DNA from: a virus
Virus record (IMG/VR): IMGVR_UViG_3300033142_001194
Location: 1-64,000 of that record
Reading direction: 5' to 3' (one strand)
Length of the DNA: 64,000 nucleotides
Part shown: in pieces, positions 23,268 through 33,200 of the stretch
Position numbering within the stretch: position 1 is the stretch's first letter
Layout of the letters: every line of letters starts with the position of its first letter
Notes under the pieces: model-generated
The model's database searches: none
Told to the model about the DNA's origin: nothing
The model's input: the letters and a program-made list of their open reading frames with translations, nothing else
Translations under genes and position numbers: made by a program

Positions 23268-24710
23268 ATGGGAACGTATAACGATCCAATCGGTGGAACT
23301 CCATCATCAATCGGAGATCAGATTCGTACTGATTACTACAATAAAACAGCACTTAAAGAAATTGCTAAAGAACAATACTTCGGTCAGTTGGCTGATGTAA
23401 CTTCCATGCCTAAAAACATGGGTAAGAAGATTAAAGTAAACCAGTATTTACCTATTCTTGATGATGCGAATATCAATGACCAAGGTATTGATGCAGCAGG
23501 TTTAACTACTACACGTAGTGTTACTATTGTTATTCAAAATCCTGATCTTACTTCTACAGGTAATGGTTATGTATGGTCATATGCTGAAGGTGAAGGTGTA
23601 GATGATGCAGCAGCACTAACAGCAGCTAAGCTATCAGCAAATGATATATTTGTAGAATTAGGCGTATTTAATACTGACTATACTACTACTAAAGCAGCAT
23701 TAGAAGGTTTAACACCTGCTTGGATTATTGATGAAGGTACTGCTGTACCAGCATCAGGTAATCTGTATGGTTCAAGTAAAGATGTTGGTTATATTACTTC
23801 ACGTATGCCAGCACTATCAGAAGATGGTGGTAGAGTTAACCGTGTTGGTATGACACGTATTGTATTAGAAGGTAATCTTGAGAAATATGGTTTATTCTAT
23901 GATTACACTCAAGAGTCTTTAGATTTTGATACTGATTCTGAATTGGATATGCACTGTACCCGTGAGTTACTTAACGCTAGTAATGAAACAGTAGAAGATT
24001 TACTTCAGATTGACTTGTTAAGTTCTGCTGGTGTAATTCGCTACGGAGGTAGTGCAACAACTGTAGAAGAAATCACAGGTGAAACAGGTTCTGAATCTAT
24101 TATTACTTTTGAAGACTTAATGCGTACTGAGATTGATTTAGATCAAAACAGATGCCCTAAGCATACTGCAGTAATTACTGGTTCACGTATGACAGATACG
24201 AAAGTAGTTCCGGGATCACGTATTCTTTATATTGGTTCTGAGCTTATTCCTACTGTTAAACGTATGAAGGATCTGTTTGATGACCAAGCATTCGTAGGTG
24301 TAGAACACTATGCTGATGCAGGTAAAATGTCTTATGGTGATTCTTCTGCTCTTAATGGAGAGATTGGTTCTGTAGGTGGTTTCCGTATTGTAGTAGTACC
24401 TGAAATGATGCATTGGGCTGGTGCAGGTGCATCAGTATCTACTAATGCTGGTTATCGTGAAACAGGTGGTAAATATGATGTATTCCCTATGATGGTTGTA
24501 GGATCTAAATCATTTACAAATATTGGTTTCCAAACTGACGGTAAAACTGTTAAATTTAAAATCAAGCATGTTAAGCCGGGATCAGATATCTCCTATTCAT
24601 TAGAAGATCCATTTGGTCAGAAAGGGTTTAGCTCTGTATTATTCTGGTATGGTTTTATGGTTTTAAGACCTGAAAGAATTGCAGTGTTAAAGACAGTTGC
24701 AGAAGTATAA
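23268..24710 (+). CDS. Major capsid protein (N4 gp56-like)
   Basis: The 480-residue protein follows the scaffold-like gene and precedes a strong terminator, the pattern expected for the most abundant late product. The N-terminal region (IGDQIRTDYYNKTALKEIAKEQYFG, here shortened to its ends) and a C-terminal FKIKHVKPGSDI segment resemble N4-type capsid proteins. HK97-type fold is expected from the family. The coding sequence is distinctly richer in GCA/ACC-type codons, as often seen in highly expressed genes. Confidence 0.82.
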   Translation: MGTYNDPIGGTPSSIGDQIRTDYYNKTALKEIAKEQYFGQLADVTSMPKNMGKKIKVNQYLPILDDANINDQGIDAAGLTTTRSVTIVIQNPDLTSTGNGYVWSYAEGEGVDDAAALTAAKLSANDIFVELGVFNTDYTTTKAALEGLTPAWIIDEGTAVPASGNLYGSSKDVGYITSRMPALSEDGGRVNRVGMTRIVLEGNLEKYGLFYDYTQESLDFDTDSELDMHCTRELLNASNETVEDLLQIDLLSSAGVIRYGGSATTVEEITGETGSESIITFEDLMRTEIDLDQNRCPKHTAVITGSRMTDTKVVPGSRILYIGSELIPTVKRMKDLFDDQAFVGVEHYADAGKMSYGDSSALNGEIGSVGGFRIVVVPEMMHWAGAGASVSTNAGYRETGGKYDVFPMMVVGSKSFTNIGFQTDGKTVKFKIKHVKPGSDISYSLEDPFGQKGFSSVLFWYGFMVLRPERIAVLKTVAEV

Positions 24711-24730
24711 AATATACTAAGTAACCATTT

Positions 24731-24772
24731 AATCCTCTTACAGCCCTTAAAAGTTGTAAGGGGATTTTCTAT
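24731..24772 (+). terminator. Rho-independent terminator after capsid gene
   Basis: AATCCTCTTACA (24731-24742) and TGTAAGGGGATT (24755-24766) form a 12-bp stem (one T-G pair), followed by TTCTATT. It probably sets the capsid message apart from the downstream internal-protein genes. Confidence 0.75.
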
Positions 24773-24813
24773 TAAAAACAAAGAGTATCACCTCTAATAA
24801 GATAGGTATAAAT

Positions 24814-25449
24814 ATGACCGAAGTAGATAGTAATTTAGAAGTTCAAGAAATGTCAGCTAAGGAATTACAAGCTGCAGAATTAAAATCTTTAAAAGCTAAA
24901 GCAGATTTAATGGGATTAACTTATCATCCTTCAATTGGTTTAGGTAAATTGAAAAAGAAAGTAACAGACAAGTTAGAGGGTAATGTCCCTGAGAAGCCAC
25001 CTGAGAGCCTCGTAGAGGACTTTCCTGTATCAAGTGATACGTTTGCTTCACCTGATACGTATACACGTAAGAGAGAGACTGTAGCTGCTCGTAAATCAAG
25101 ACTACGTAAGAAAGCTTCAAGGTTAGTACGGTTTAGATTAACCTGTATGAATCCTGCTAAGAAAGGGTATCCTAGTGAAGTATTTACAGTAAGTAATTCT
25201 ATTGTAGGAACATTTAGAAGAGCTATTCCTTATCATGCACCATCTTGGCATTGTGAAAGAATGATGTTAGATATGCTTAAGAATAAAGAATACTTAGATT
25301 TCTATGAAGTAAAAGGTAGTAAAGGAAGAATGGTAAAGAAAAGTAGAATGGTAAAAGAATTTGCTATTGAGGAATTACCACCTTTAAACCAAAAAGAAAT
25401 TAATGAGATTAAAGAAAGACAAGCTTCACAGAATAGTTTAGAAGATTAA
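24814..25449 (+). CDS. Virion-associated protein, N4 gp55 position, 211 aa
   Basis: A short helix-extended-helix-like N-terminus (AELKSLKAKADLMGLTYHPSIGLGKLKKKV, here joined only loosely) is followed by a basic middle (RKRETVAARKSRLRKKASRL) and a domain with a CERMMLDML core. The basic, DNA-contacting character and position after the capsid gene fit a head-internal protein. Name by synteny only. Confidence 0.55.
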   Translation: MTEVDSNLEVQEMSAKELQAAELKSLKAKADLMGLTYHPSIGLGKLKKKVTDKLEGNVPEKPPESLVEDFPVSSDTFASPDTYTRKRETVAARKSRLRKKASRLVRFRLTCMNPAKKGYPSEVFTVSNSIVGTFRRAIPYHAPSWHCERMMLDMLKNKEYLDFYEVKGSKGRMVKKSRMVKEFAIEELPPLNQKEINEIKERQASQNSLED

Positions 25450-25468
25450 TCCAATAGGACTTTAGAAT

Positions 25469-26719
25469 ATGACAGCTATTACAACAGATGATTTAACAAC
25501 AATATCTCTTGAAGGAGATGGTGTTTTTGACGCTATTATGGAAACTAACCGAGTAAGGTTAGAACGTGAATATGATAGTGGACGTATTATTGCTACAGAT
25601 TATTCTAAGGTCTACTTAGGAGCTATGGAAGCTTCTATGAGCCAAGCAGTATCATTCTTGCTTGGAAGACAGATGGCTTCAGCACAAGCAGATTTGACTA
25701 TTAAACAGGGAGAGTTGTTAGATGCGGAAATTATTAATGAAGGAAAGAAAGGTTTATTAATTGACCAACAGATTCTTAAACTGCAAGCAGATATTGAGCT
25801 TACAGAGAAGCAAGTTATCAAGATGGATTCAGAAATTGAATTACTTGATAAACAGGTAATTAAATTAGATTCAGATACTGCTTTAGTAGAGAAGCAAATT
25901 ATTAAGATGGATTCTGAAATAGCTTTAGCAGAACAACAAGTACTAAATATGGTAGAGGAAGTTAAGCTAACTTCTAAACAGGTAGATAAATTATCTTCTG
26001 ATATTTTATTAACTGATAAACAAATTATTAAGATGGATTCTGAGATAGACCTAGCAGAACAACAAGTTCTTAATATGATTGAAGAGGTTGATTTAACTAA
26101 GCAACAAGTTATTAAGCTTATAGCAGATACTGCAGTAGTAGAAGTTCAAGACGATAAGATTGTTGCAGAGACTGCATTGTTATTACAACAAGCAGATAAA
26201 CTTGCAGAAGATATTTTAATAGCTAAAGAAGAGCTTAAGATTGCTAAGGAAAAGCTTAAATCAGTAACAGCAGAAGTTGCATTACTTGAAGCCAAGACAG
26301 ATACTGAAGTAGCTAATGTAAGTGATACTATTAATGGTGTTTTAGTTAAGGGTGTTATTTCTACAAACACTAAGAGAACACTTGCAGAAGTAGCAGTATT
26401 GGATCAAGACAAAGTATTGGTTCAGAAGAAACAGATAACAGAAACCAATGTTGGTAACAATATACTTAAAGAAGGGGTTATCCTTGATATTAAGAAGTTG
26501 CAAGAGAAAGCTGAAATCTTAAATAAAGCAATGGTAGGTCATGCATCAAATCTTGCACAAGCAGTAAGAGAAAATGGAGCAACTAGGGCTTCTACTATTG
26601 ACCCTACCACAGAAGTATACGATGTTGATTTATCCTATTATAACTCCGTATATTTGTTAGCTGAAGATATAGAAGATTTGGCTAAACAAGTTAAGACAAC
26701 TAACTACACTGTCACATAA
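25469..26719 (+). CDS. Coiled-coil virion protein with 14-residue repeats, 416 aa
   Basis: Between about residues 95 and 270 the protein is an array of heptad-pair units such as EKQIIKMDSEIALAEQQV and DKQVIKLDSDTALV, with Ile/Val/Leu at a and d positions and alternating Lys and Glu/Asp. This predicts a long parallel coiled coil. The N-terminal 70 residues (GVFDAIMETNRVRLEREYDSG) and last 90 are non-repetitive. The place fits N4 gp54, an ejected or internal virion protein. Confidence 0.7.
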   Translation: MTAITTDDLTTISLEGDGVFDAIMETNRVRLEREYDSGRIIATDYSKVYLGAMEASMSQAVSFLLGRQMASAQADLTIKQGELLDAEIINEGKKGLLIDQQILKLQADIELTEKQVIKMDSEIELLDKQVIKLDSDTALVEKQIIKMDSEIALAEQQVLNMVEEVKLTSKQVDKLSSDILLTDKQIIKMDSEIDLAEQQVLNMIEEVDLTKQQVIKLIADTAVVEVQDDKIVAETALLLQQADKLAEDILIAKEELKIAKEKLKSVTAEVALLEAKTDTEVANVSDTINGVLVKGVISTNTKRTLAEVAVLDQDKVLVQKKQITETNVGNNILKEGVILDIKKLQEKAEILNKAMVGHASNLAQAVRENGATRASTIDPTTEVYDVDLSYYNSVYLLAEDIEDLAKQVKTTNYTVT

Positions 26720-29229
26720 TGACTAATCAAGAGTTACCTTCATATGCTATAGAAGATAACCGTTTATACGTTGCTAAGGTGACTCTTGAGCCAATTAGTA
26801 ACCCAATAAGTTATCCTGAAATCATTGGTTCAAATATAGAAGCTAATACAGGAGGATTAACTTCTTTAACTCAGAATGTATCTAAACAACATGCATTATA
26901 TTTTAGTTCACTTGCTTCAGGTGAATACAGTTATGTTGGTGAAGCTACAGTAGATACTTCTACTTTTATATCCTATACAGATTTTACATTTAACAGTACA
27001 ACAGCATTAAAATTCCTATTAGAAAATGCCAGGAAAGTTTATACGGATGCAATGGAAGATGTTCTTGAGGTAGATACAGGAGGTCCTCATAGGGATATAG
27101 AAGACATAGAAAATGATTTATATTGGGCTAGAGAAGATGAAGAAGATAAGAAGGATTTAAAGAATTCTACATATGCTCAGTGGGAAGCTAATAAGAATTA
27201 CTTTAATAGTTTAAAGCAGGAATTGGAAAACTATAAAATTGCTACTAATGCTCATGCAGCACAAGCAGGATCTTATGAAAATCAGGCTCGGTCTTACTTT
27301 TATGTTTTAGAGTTTAACGTTAAATATCATAATGAACATAGTACAACTGGTTTAGGCGTTAAGATGGTTGTACCTACGCTAGGTACAAACTACATTGAAC
27401 TATTTGAATATTTCTTAATAGCAGATTATGCTAATTTACGTTGGGGTATTTCTGAGTCAGATCAGATACGCATAAACAACGGTATACTAGCGCATAGTAC
27501 TTACTTAGTACAAGCATACGATTCACCAAATTTTGATGTTTCAATATCTGGATTTAAAAAATTAGAACAGCATTGGTATCTTGCAAACCAGAGTGTAGGA
27601 AATTATAAATTTAAACAGTACTCAAATTTTGTAAGGGATATGCACAATGTAGCTGTATATTTAAACAGAATGTACAGTTCAAAAGCAAATGCTAAAGATG
27701 CAGAAAAAAACGTAGTAATTCTTAACGGTCAAATCTATTATTACAGATATAATGTCTTAGATCCCTCATATGATGCATATAATGCTGCATTAGCTGCTTA
27801 CCGTGCTGCACAAGATATCGTTACTGCTTTGGAAGCTGAATTAGCAAGAGCAGAAGACAGTGAAGAACAATATACAGTACACGATGAAATAGAGAGAATC
27901 AGAGATGGTTTAAGAATAACTTTAATATCTATAAGTTTTTCAGAATCTATACCAGCACATATAATGTATGCTTCTTCTTTCAAAGAGAAAGAATGTATAG
28001 AATTTACTTCAGGTAATATAACAAAAAGAAAAGACTTTAATGGATCAGGAGGTACTTATAATTATGGAGGGTATCAAGCTCCAGGAAAAGTAGCTCAAGT
28101 ATCTGATAAATTATTAGGGTGTTTTGTTAGTAAATCAAGTGTTGCAATACGTAAGGCAAATGGAAATACTTCTTCACCTTATTTGAATTACACTGGTTTT
28201 ATTATTACCTATAAGATTACAGGTGATAGTGATAATACAGAATATGTTTTTGCAGGTGATATTAATGGTACATCAGTTACCACGTTTAATAGAGCCAAAA
28301 CAAACATAGGTGGTTCGTGTTTACAAAGTATTCCTTTAAAGGATAAGAATGGTTTTACAATGTATAAAGCAGATGCTGTTGCTATGTCAGCTATACTAAA
28401 AGCCAATTACTTTGGACTAGAACAACACACATATGCTTTACACCGTTTAAAGGATGCTTCAGGGTTTAATTTAGGCAGTGCAAATGCTATAGCATTAAGT
28501 TTATCTACAAACATCTTAAGTGGAACTATTTCAGTAAATGAGTATCTTGTTTCATTGTTTTTAAATATACATAATGCGTACGGTCTTAGTTATAGGGGTA
28601 ATTCCTCTACAACACAAAATAGGTATAGGCTAGAATTTAAAGAAAGGGATTCCAGTATTGTTATGCTTCTTAGTGGTATTACTACTACATCCTATTCAGG
28701 TAAGTTGGCTAGCTCTGATATTACTGCTACTACTAAAGGGGATGACTCACTTATAGATGATACAGGTGTAATAATTCTTAAGTACCCTTCAAGTAAAAAC
28801 GAAATAACTGAATTAAAGATATTTGGTTTAGAGTTTCAATATATCTCAACTGAAATATCTCATAGAATTGTTACATCACAAGATCCCTATTCAGAAAATA
28901 ATTCTCTTAATATTCCCTTGGTTTATAAAGAACTACTTAATTTAGGTATGCTAAATAGTAATCCGTTGATTAGTAGAACAATGGGATATCAAAGTATAGT
29001 AGATTCTGAAGATACTAAGATTACTTGGGAAAGTGCATTACCTAGACTACCCCAAGCTTCTACTGTTTTCAGTAAACAGGGGGAAAGAATATTTTATGGG
29101 TTATCAGGTGTAAACTTTGCTATGAATATAGCTTCTCCACAAGTAAACAATACTTCCGATATAATGACTGATGTATCTGATATGGCAGGTTTAACTTCTT
29201 TAGTTGAACCAATTAAAACTATTTTTTAA
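26719..29229 (+). CDS. Large virion protein, 836 aa (N4 gp53/gp52 position)
   Basis: Starts 1 base before the upstream stop (ATAATGA). The sequence has an initial beta-rich region, a charged helical section (about 110-175 and 345-405) and a Ser/Thr/Asn-rich second half. It has no signal or enzyme motif I can name. The position among the internal virion genes between capsid and vRNAP supports a tail-tube or ejected protein. The C-terminal part ends NIASPQVNNTSDIMTDVSDM. Confidence 0.55.
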   Translation: MTNQELPSYAIEDNRLYVAKVTLEPISNPISYPEIIGSNIEANTGGLTSLTQNVSKQHALYFSSLASGEYSYVGEATVDTSTFISYTDFTFNSTTALKFLLENARKVYTDAMEDVLEVDTGGPHRDIEDIENDLYWAREDEEDKKDLKNSTYAQWEANKNYFNSLKQELENYKIATNAHAAQAGSYENQARSYFYVLEFNVKYHNEHSTTGLGVKMVVPTLGTNYIELFEYFLIADYANLRWGISESDQIRINNGILAHSTYLVQAYDSPNFDVSISGFKKLEQHWYLANQSVGNYKFKQYSNFVRDMHNVAVYLNRMYSSKANAKDAEKNVVILNGQIYYYRYNVLDPSYDAYNAALAAYRAAQDIVTALEAELARAEDSEEQYTVHDEIERIRDGLRITLISISFSESIPAHIMYASSFKEKECIEFTSGNITKRKDFNGSGGTYNYGGYQAPGKVAQVSDKLLGCFVSKSSVAIRKANGNTSSPYLNYTGFIITYKITGDSDNTEYVFAGDINGTSVTTFNRAKTNIGGSCLQSIPLKDKNGFTMYKADAVAMSAILKANYFGLEQHTYALHRLKDASGFNLGSANAIALSLSTNILSGTISVNEYLVSLFLNIHNAYGLSYRGNSSTTQNRYRLEFKERDSSIVMLLSGITTTSYSGKLASSDITATTKGDDSLIDDTGVIILKYPSSKNEITELKIFGLEFQYISTEISHRIVTSQDPYSENNSLNIPLVYKELLNLGMLNSNPLISRTMGYQSIVDSEDTKITWESALPRLPQASTVFSKQGERIFYGLSGVNFAMNIASPQVNNTSDIMTDVSDMAGLTSLVEPIKTIF

Positions 29230-29242
29230 ACGGGAATTACCT

Positions 29243-30115
29243 ATGGCTGAATTAACTTTAAACCAAGAATACCAAAGACAACAAGCGGAGATGAACCAAG
29301 AACTTCAAAGACAGAGAATGTTAGATGAAGAAGAAGCTGCCATGAATAAGTGGGCATTGGATTATGGTAATTCTCAATTAGGTACAGGAGAGTTTACTAA
29401 TGAAGATAAACAAGCAAGAGCAGGTAGAGCTTATGCTAATTCTATTAACCCTGAAACAGGTGTATTAGATAGAGCAATGTACGATAAAGCTATTGCTAGT
29501 GATGTAGCTGCAGGATATACAACACCTGAATATGGTCAAGGTCTTCTTGGTTTAGGAAATTATGGTAAATCACAATCTCCGGGATATGGATCAGGAGCAG
29601 GAACACATGATAAACGTACAGCAGCAGATGATGCAGCATTTGTAAATTCTCAGATTAAACCAGATTTCTTTGATCCAAATAATACTATGGGTGCTATTAA
29701 GAATTTTCTAGGTGGTCAAGATGACCAAGAAGTTGCAAGAGGTTCATATGCAAATATGAAAGCAAGATTAAAAGATTCAGGAGCTTCTACAGATGTTTTA
29801 GATACTATCTTTAGTATTGCTTCAGGTGATAAAGAAGAACCTGATTCACAATTATTTTCATCCTTTGTAGATGAATTAGCTAACTTATCACAGGCTAAGA
29901 ATATACCAGTAGAACAGGCATTATCAACTTTACAACAGGCTTATAAGAATCCTAATACAGGGTTATTTGATTTAAGTCAGACAGGTTCTTTTGGAAGAGG
30001 TAATAACCAACAACAGGCTAAACCATATAGTAGTCAAGGTAATGAAGATATGATTGGAAGTCTACAACAGACATTTGGAAATAACAGTGTTCCAAATAGG
30101 TTTAATGTAAGATAA
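29243..30115 (+). CDS. Internal virion protein, 290 aa (N4 gp51/gp52 position)
   Basis: The start at 29243 (MAELTLNQEYQRQQAEMN) follows GGGAATTACCT; an in-frame Met at 29204 lies within the upstream gene and lacks a site. The first 45 residues are a Gln-rich helix, then Gly/Asn/Gln-rich low-complexity segments follow. This composition is common in proteins ejected with the DNA. It overlaps nothing downstream; a terminator-like hairpin separates it from the vRNAP gene. Confidence 0.55.
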   Translation: MAELTLNQEYQRQQAEMNQELQRQRMLDEEEAAMNKWALDYGNSQLGTGEFTNEDKQARAGRAYANSINPETGVLDRAMYDKAIASDVAAGYTTPEYGQGLLGLGNYGKSQSPGYGSGAGTHDKRTAADDAAFVNSQIKPDFFDPNNTMGAIKNFLGGQDDQEVARGSYANMKARLKDSGASTDVLDTIFSIASGDKEEPDSQLFSSFVDELANLSQAKNIPVEQALSTLQQAYKNPNTGLFDLSQTGSFGRGNNQQQAKPYSSQGNEDMIGSLQQTFGNNSVPNRFNVR

Positions 30116-30143
30116 GTTTAAGGTACTTAGTAATCTTTACTTA

Positions 30144-30182
30144 ATACCCCTTCTATCTTTGGTAGTTGGGGTATACTTTTAT
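30144..30182 (+). terminator. Terminator-like hairpin before vRNAP gene
   Basis: ATACCCC (30144-30150) and GGGGTAT (30168-30174) form a 7-bp stem with a 17-base loop followed by ACTTTTATAT. The U run is short, so termination is probably partial, which could lower vRNAP expression relative to the upstream structural genes. Confidence 0.5.
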
Positions 30183-30205
30183 ATACCACTTATAAAGGAT
30201 TTAAT

Positions 30206-33200
30206 ATGTCTACCACTCAAACAAATAAAAAAGTAGATGTTGCTAAAGCATCTACAGATAAAGCAGAAGAACTAAATTACACACAACCTTCAAGAGATAT
30301 TAGTTTAGGATCAGTTCCTAACTTTAAACCAAGTAAACCAATAACAGATAGAAATACTTTTGATTACTATTCTTCAGCTAATGCAGGTCAAAGATTAAGA
30401 GATGCAGCAAATCTTAAACAGAATACTTTACCTGATAGAAATGTAGGTGAAGTGGTTCAGGATATTGCAGGATCATTAGGTAAGTTTGGTGTACAAGCAG
30501 GACAGTCTTTATACGGTTTAACAGATGCAGTATCACTTGGAAACATTGATAAAGGTTTAGATTCTATTGGTTTAAAACCAGACTTTAACAGAACAACAGA
30601 ATTTATTACTGGTTTACAGTCAGATCAAACACAAGCAGCAATAGCTAATAAAGCTAAAGCAGCACAGGATTGGAATAGCCTTGAGAGCCAACGTAAGGCT
30701 GCTGACGAGGCGAAAGGGTTACCTTCCTTTATGGTTGGTGCTAATGAAGAACTTAGAACCGCCGGTAACGTCTTAGAGGGCTTGTGGGACAATCCTTTAG
30801 CCTTACAAGACTCCCTTGTTAGTTCTGCACCACACTTATTAGGTGCAAGAGGAGCAGCAAATGCATTAGCAAAAGGAGTAGCTAAAGCACAAGCAAAGAA
30901 AGGAGCAAGTAAAGCTGCTATTAAGAAAGCTGAAGCTGCTGCAAGAGCTAAAGGAGCTGTCTTATATACTGCAGCTACTGAAGGTGGAAGTGCTCAAGTA
31001 GATGCTAAGAATAATGTATTATCAGCTTCTTTTAAAGAGTTAAGAGAAAACAATGATAGATTTAAATCACTTGAAAAAGAAATGTCTCCAGAAGATGCAA
31101 GAAGAAAACTTGCAGGAGAAACAGGTGCAATAGCTTTATTAGCAACAGGATTATTAGCAGGTGGAGCAAGTAAGCTTACAGGTGCTGGTGATACTATTGG
31201 TAACTATGGTAATAGAGAAGCAGCTAAGACACTAACACAAGCCATTAACAAAGCTGTAATCCAACCTATGAAGAGTGAAGGTATAGAAGAAGCCTTACAA
31301 GGTATTACAGGAGGATTGGTTCAGAATGTTGCAGAGAAACTAACAACAAATAAAGATAAAGCTTTAGGAGAAGGTATAACAGAACAAGCAGTTGAAGGAG
31401 CAGTATTAGGTGCATTATCAGCAGGAGCAATGCCAGTAGCAGCAGTAACAGTACCAGTAGCTAAAGGAGTAGCTAAAGGAGCAGTAGCAACAGCTAAAGC
31501 AGTTCCTAAAGTTATTAAAGCTGGTTCAAATGTTGTAAAAGATGTTGCTACTAAAGCAGAAGATAGAGCCCTATTAAACCCATCAATAGCAGATATTGAT
31601 ATTCCTACTTCTGATGCTAATGAAGCAACTCAATTGGATTATATTAATAAAGTAAAAGATAAGAATATTCCATTGGTTGAAGCACATGTAGATATTTCAA
31701 ACCAATTAAAAGAACTAACACCTGAAGAATTAACAAGTGATAAAGGTAAAGGGTTAATAGAAAGAGAACAGGTATATGCAAAACAGATAGCAGATAACAA
31801 TATTGTTGTAGATAAACTTACTAAAGGATTTGAAACAGGGCAAAATGAATTTACAACTGCTGTAAAAGAAGTTACAGGTAAAGAAAAAGGAATACTTAAG
31901 ACAGCAAATGATTCAGCTATTAAAGCAGCAAAGGTAATACGTAAAGCAACTAAAGTAGCAAATACTAAAGCTACTGGAATAGCTAAATCATTATCTAAAG
32001 AGAAAGCATTGGCTAAAGCAGCTAATACAGAGAATGTAGAAGATGTTGAAACACCTCATGAAAAGATTGTGGTTATGGCTAATAAACATAATACATTACC
32101 TAAAGAAGCAACACCTGAACAGGTACAAGAAAGAAGTGACCAGTTTGAAGAATTAATAGGTCAATTGGATTCTGAATTTAATGTAGCTAATACTTCTTTC
32201 GTGGATAACATTAATAAGTTAGAAACCTATAATAAAAAAGAAACACTTACTGCAGAAGAAGATGCAGATGCTAAAGCAATAGCTAAAGGACTTACAAAAG
32301 AAAAAGAAAATGTTGATGCATTAGAAACACAGCTTAATGAAGCATATCAAATAGTACTTAATTCAGAGAATGCTCAAGAACAGGTAGGTATAGGCTTGAG
32401 TAAGGAAAGCTTTAAAGAGTTAATAGATTCTACTTCTAACGCATCGTCAGATACCCTTCAGGTCGGTTTAAAGAAGATATTTGGATCATTACCCCAAGAA
32501 GCAAGTAAAGAAGATTTAGAGAGTATTGAGAAAATAACCAATAACCCTAATATTGATGCAGTATCTAAAACAAAGTTATTAAACTATGTTGAAACACAGC
32601 AAGCAAAATCAGCTTCAGGAGTATCCAAAGAAGTCTTAAAAGGAGGAGGATTTAATACTAAAGGTGTAAAACTAAAAGGATTAAATGAGTACCAAAAGGA
32701 TATTGATGATGCTACACGTTTAGGGTCTTCTACAGTAGCAGAAAATGTATTAAGTGATTTACAAAGGTTTAACGATCTTCATGCAAGTAAACTTAAAATA
32801 TTAGATGCAGTTATTAAAGATCCAACAGATAAACAAGCTAAAGCAGTATTATTAAAGAATTACCCAAGTTCTACTAAATGGAAGTCTATTGAAGCAGTAA
32901 GAGGTTTTGTAGCTAAGGAAGTTAATGCTATTGAGAAAGGTCTTAAAGAATCTAGTTATATTGCACAACAGAAGTTCAGTAAAGAAGAAGTACCAAGTTC
33001 TTATAGTATTGAAGAAGTAACTAAACCAATAAAAGCTAAACCAATAAACCAAGAAGTTAAACCAACTGAAATAGTTAAAGAAGTTAAAGCTAAAGAAGTT
33101 AAAGCTAAACCAACTGAAGTAACTGAAGAAGTAAAAGTTAAGACTACTCGGAAAATATTAAGAGAGGTTATGACAGATAATAATATTGACTTTGCTTTAT

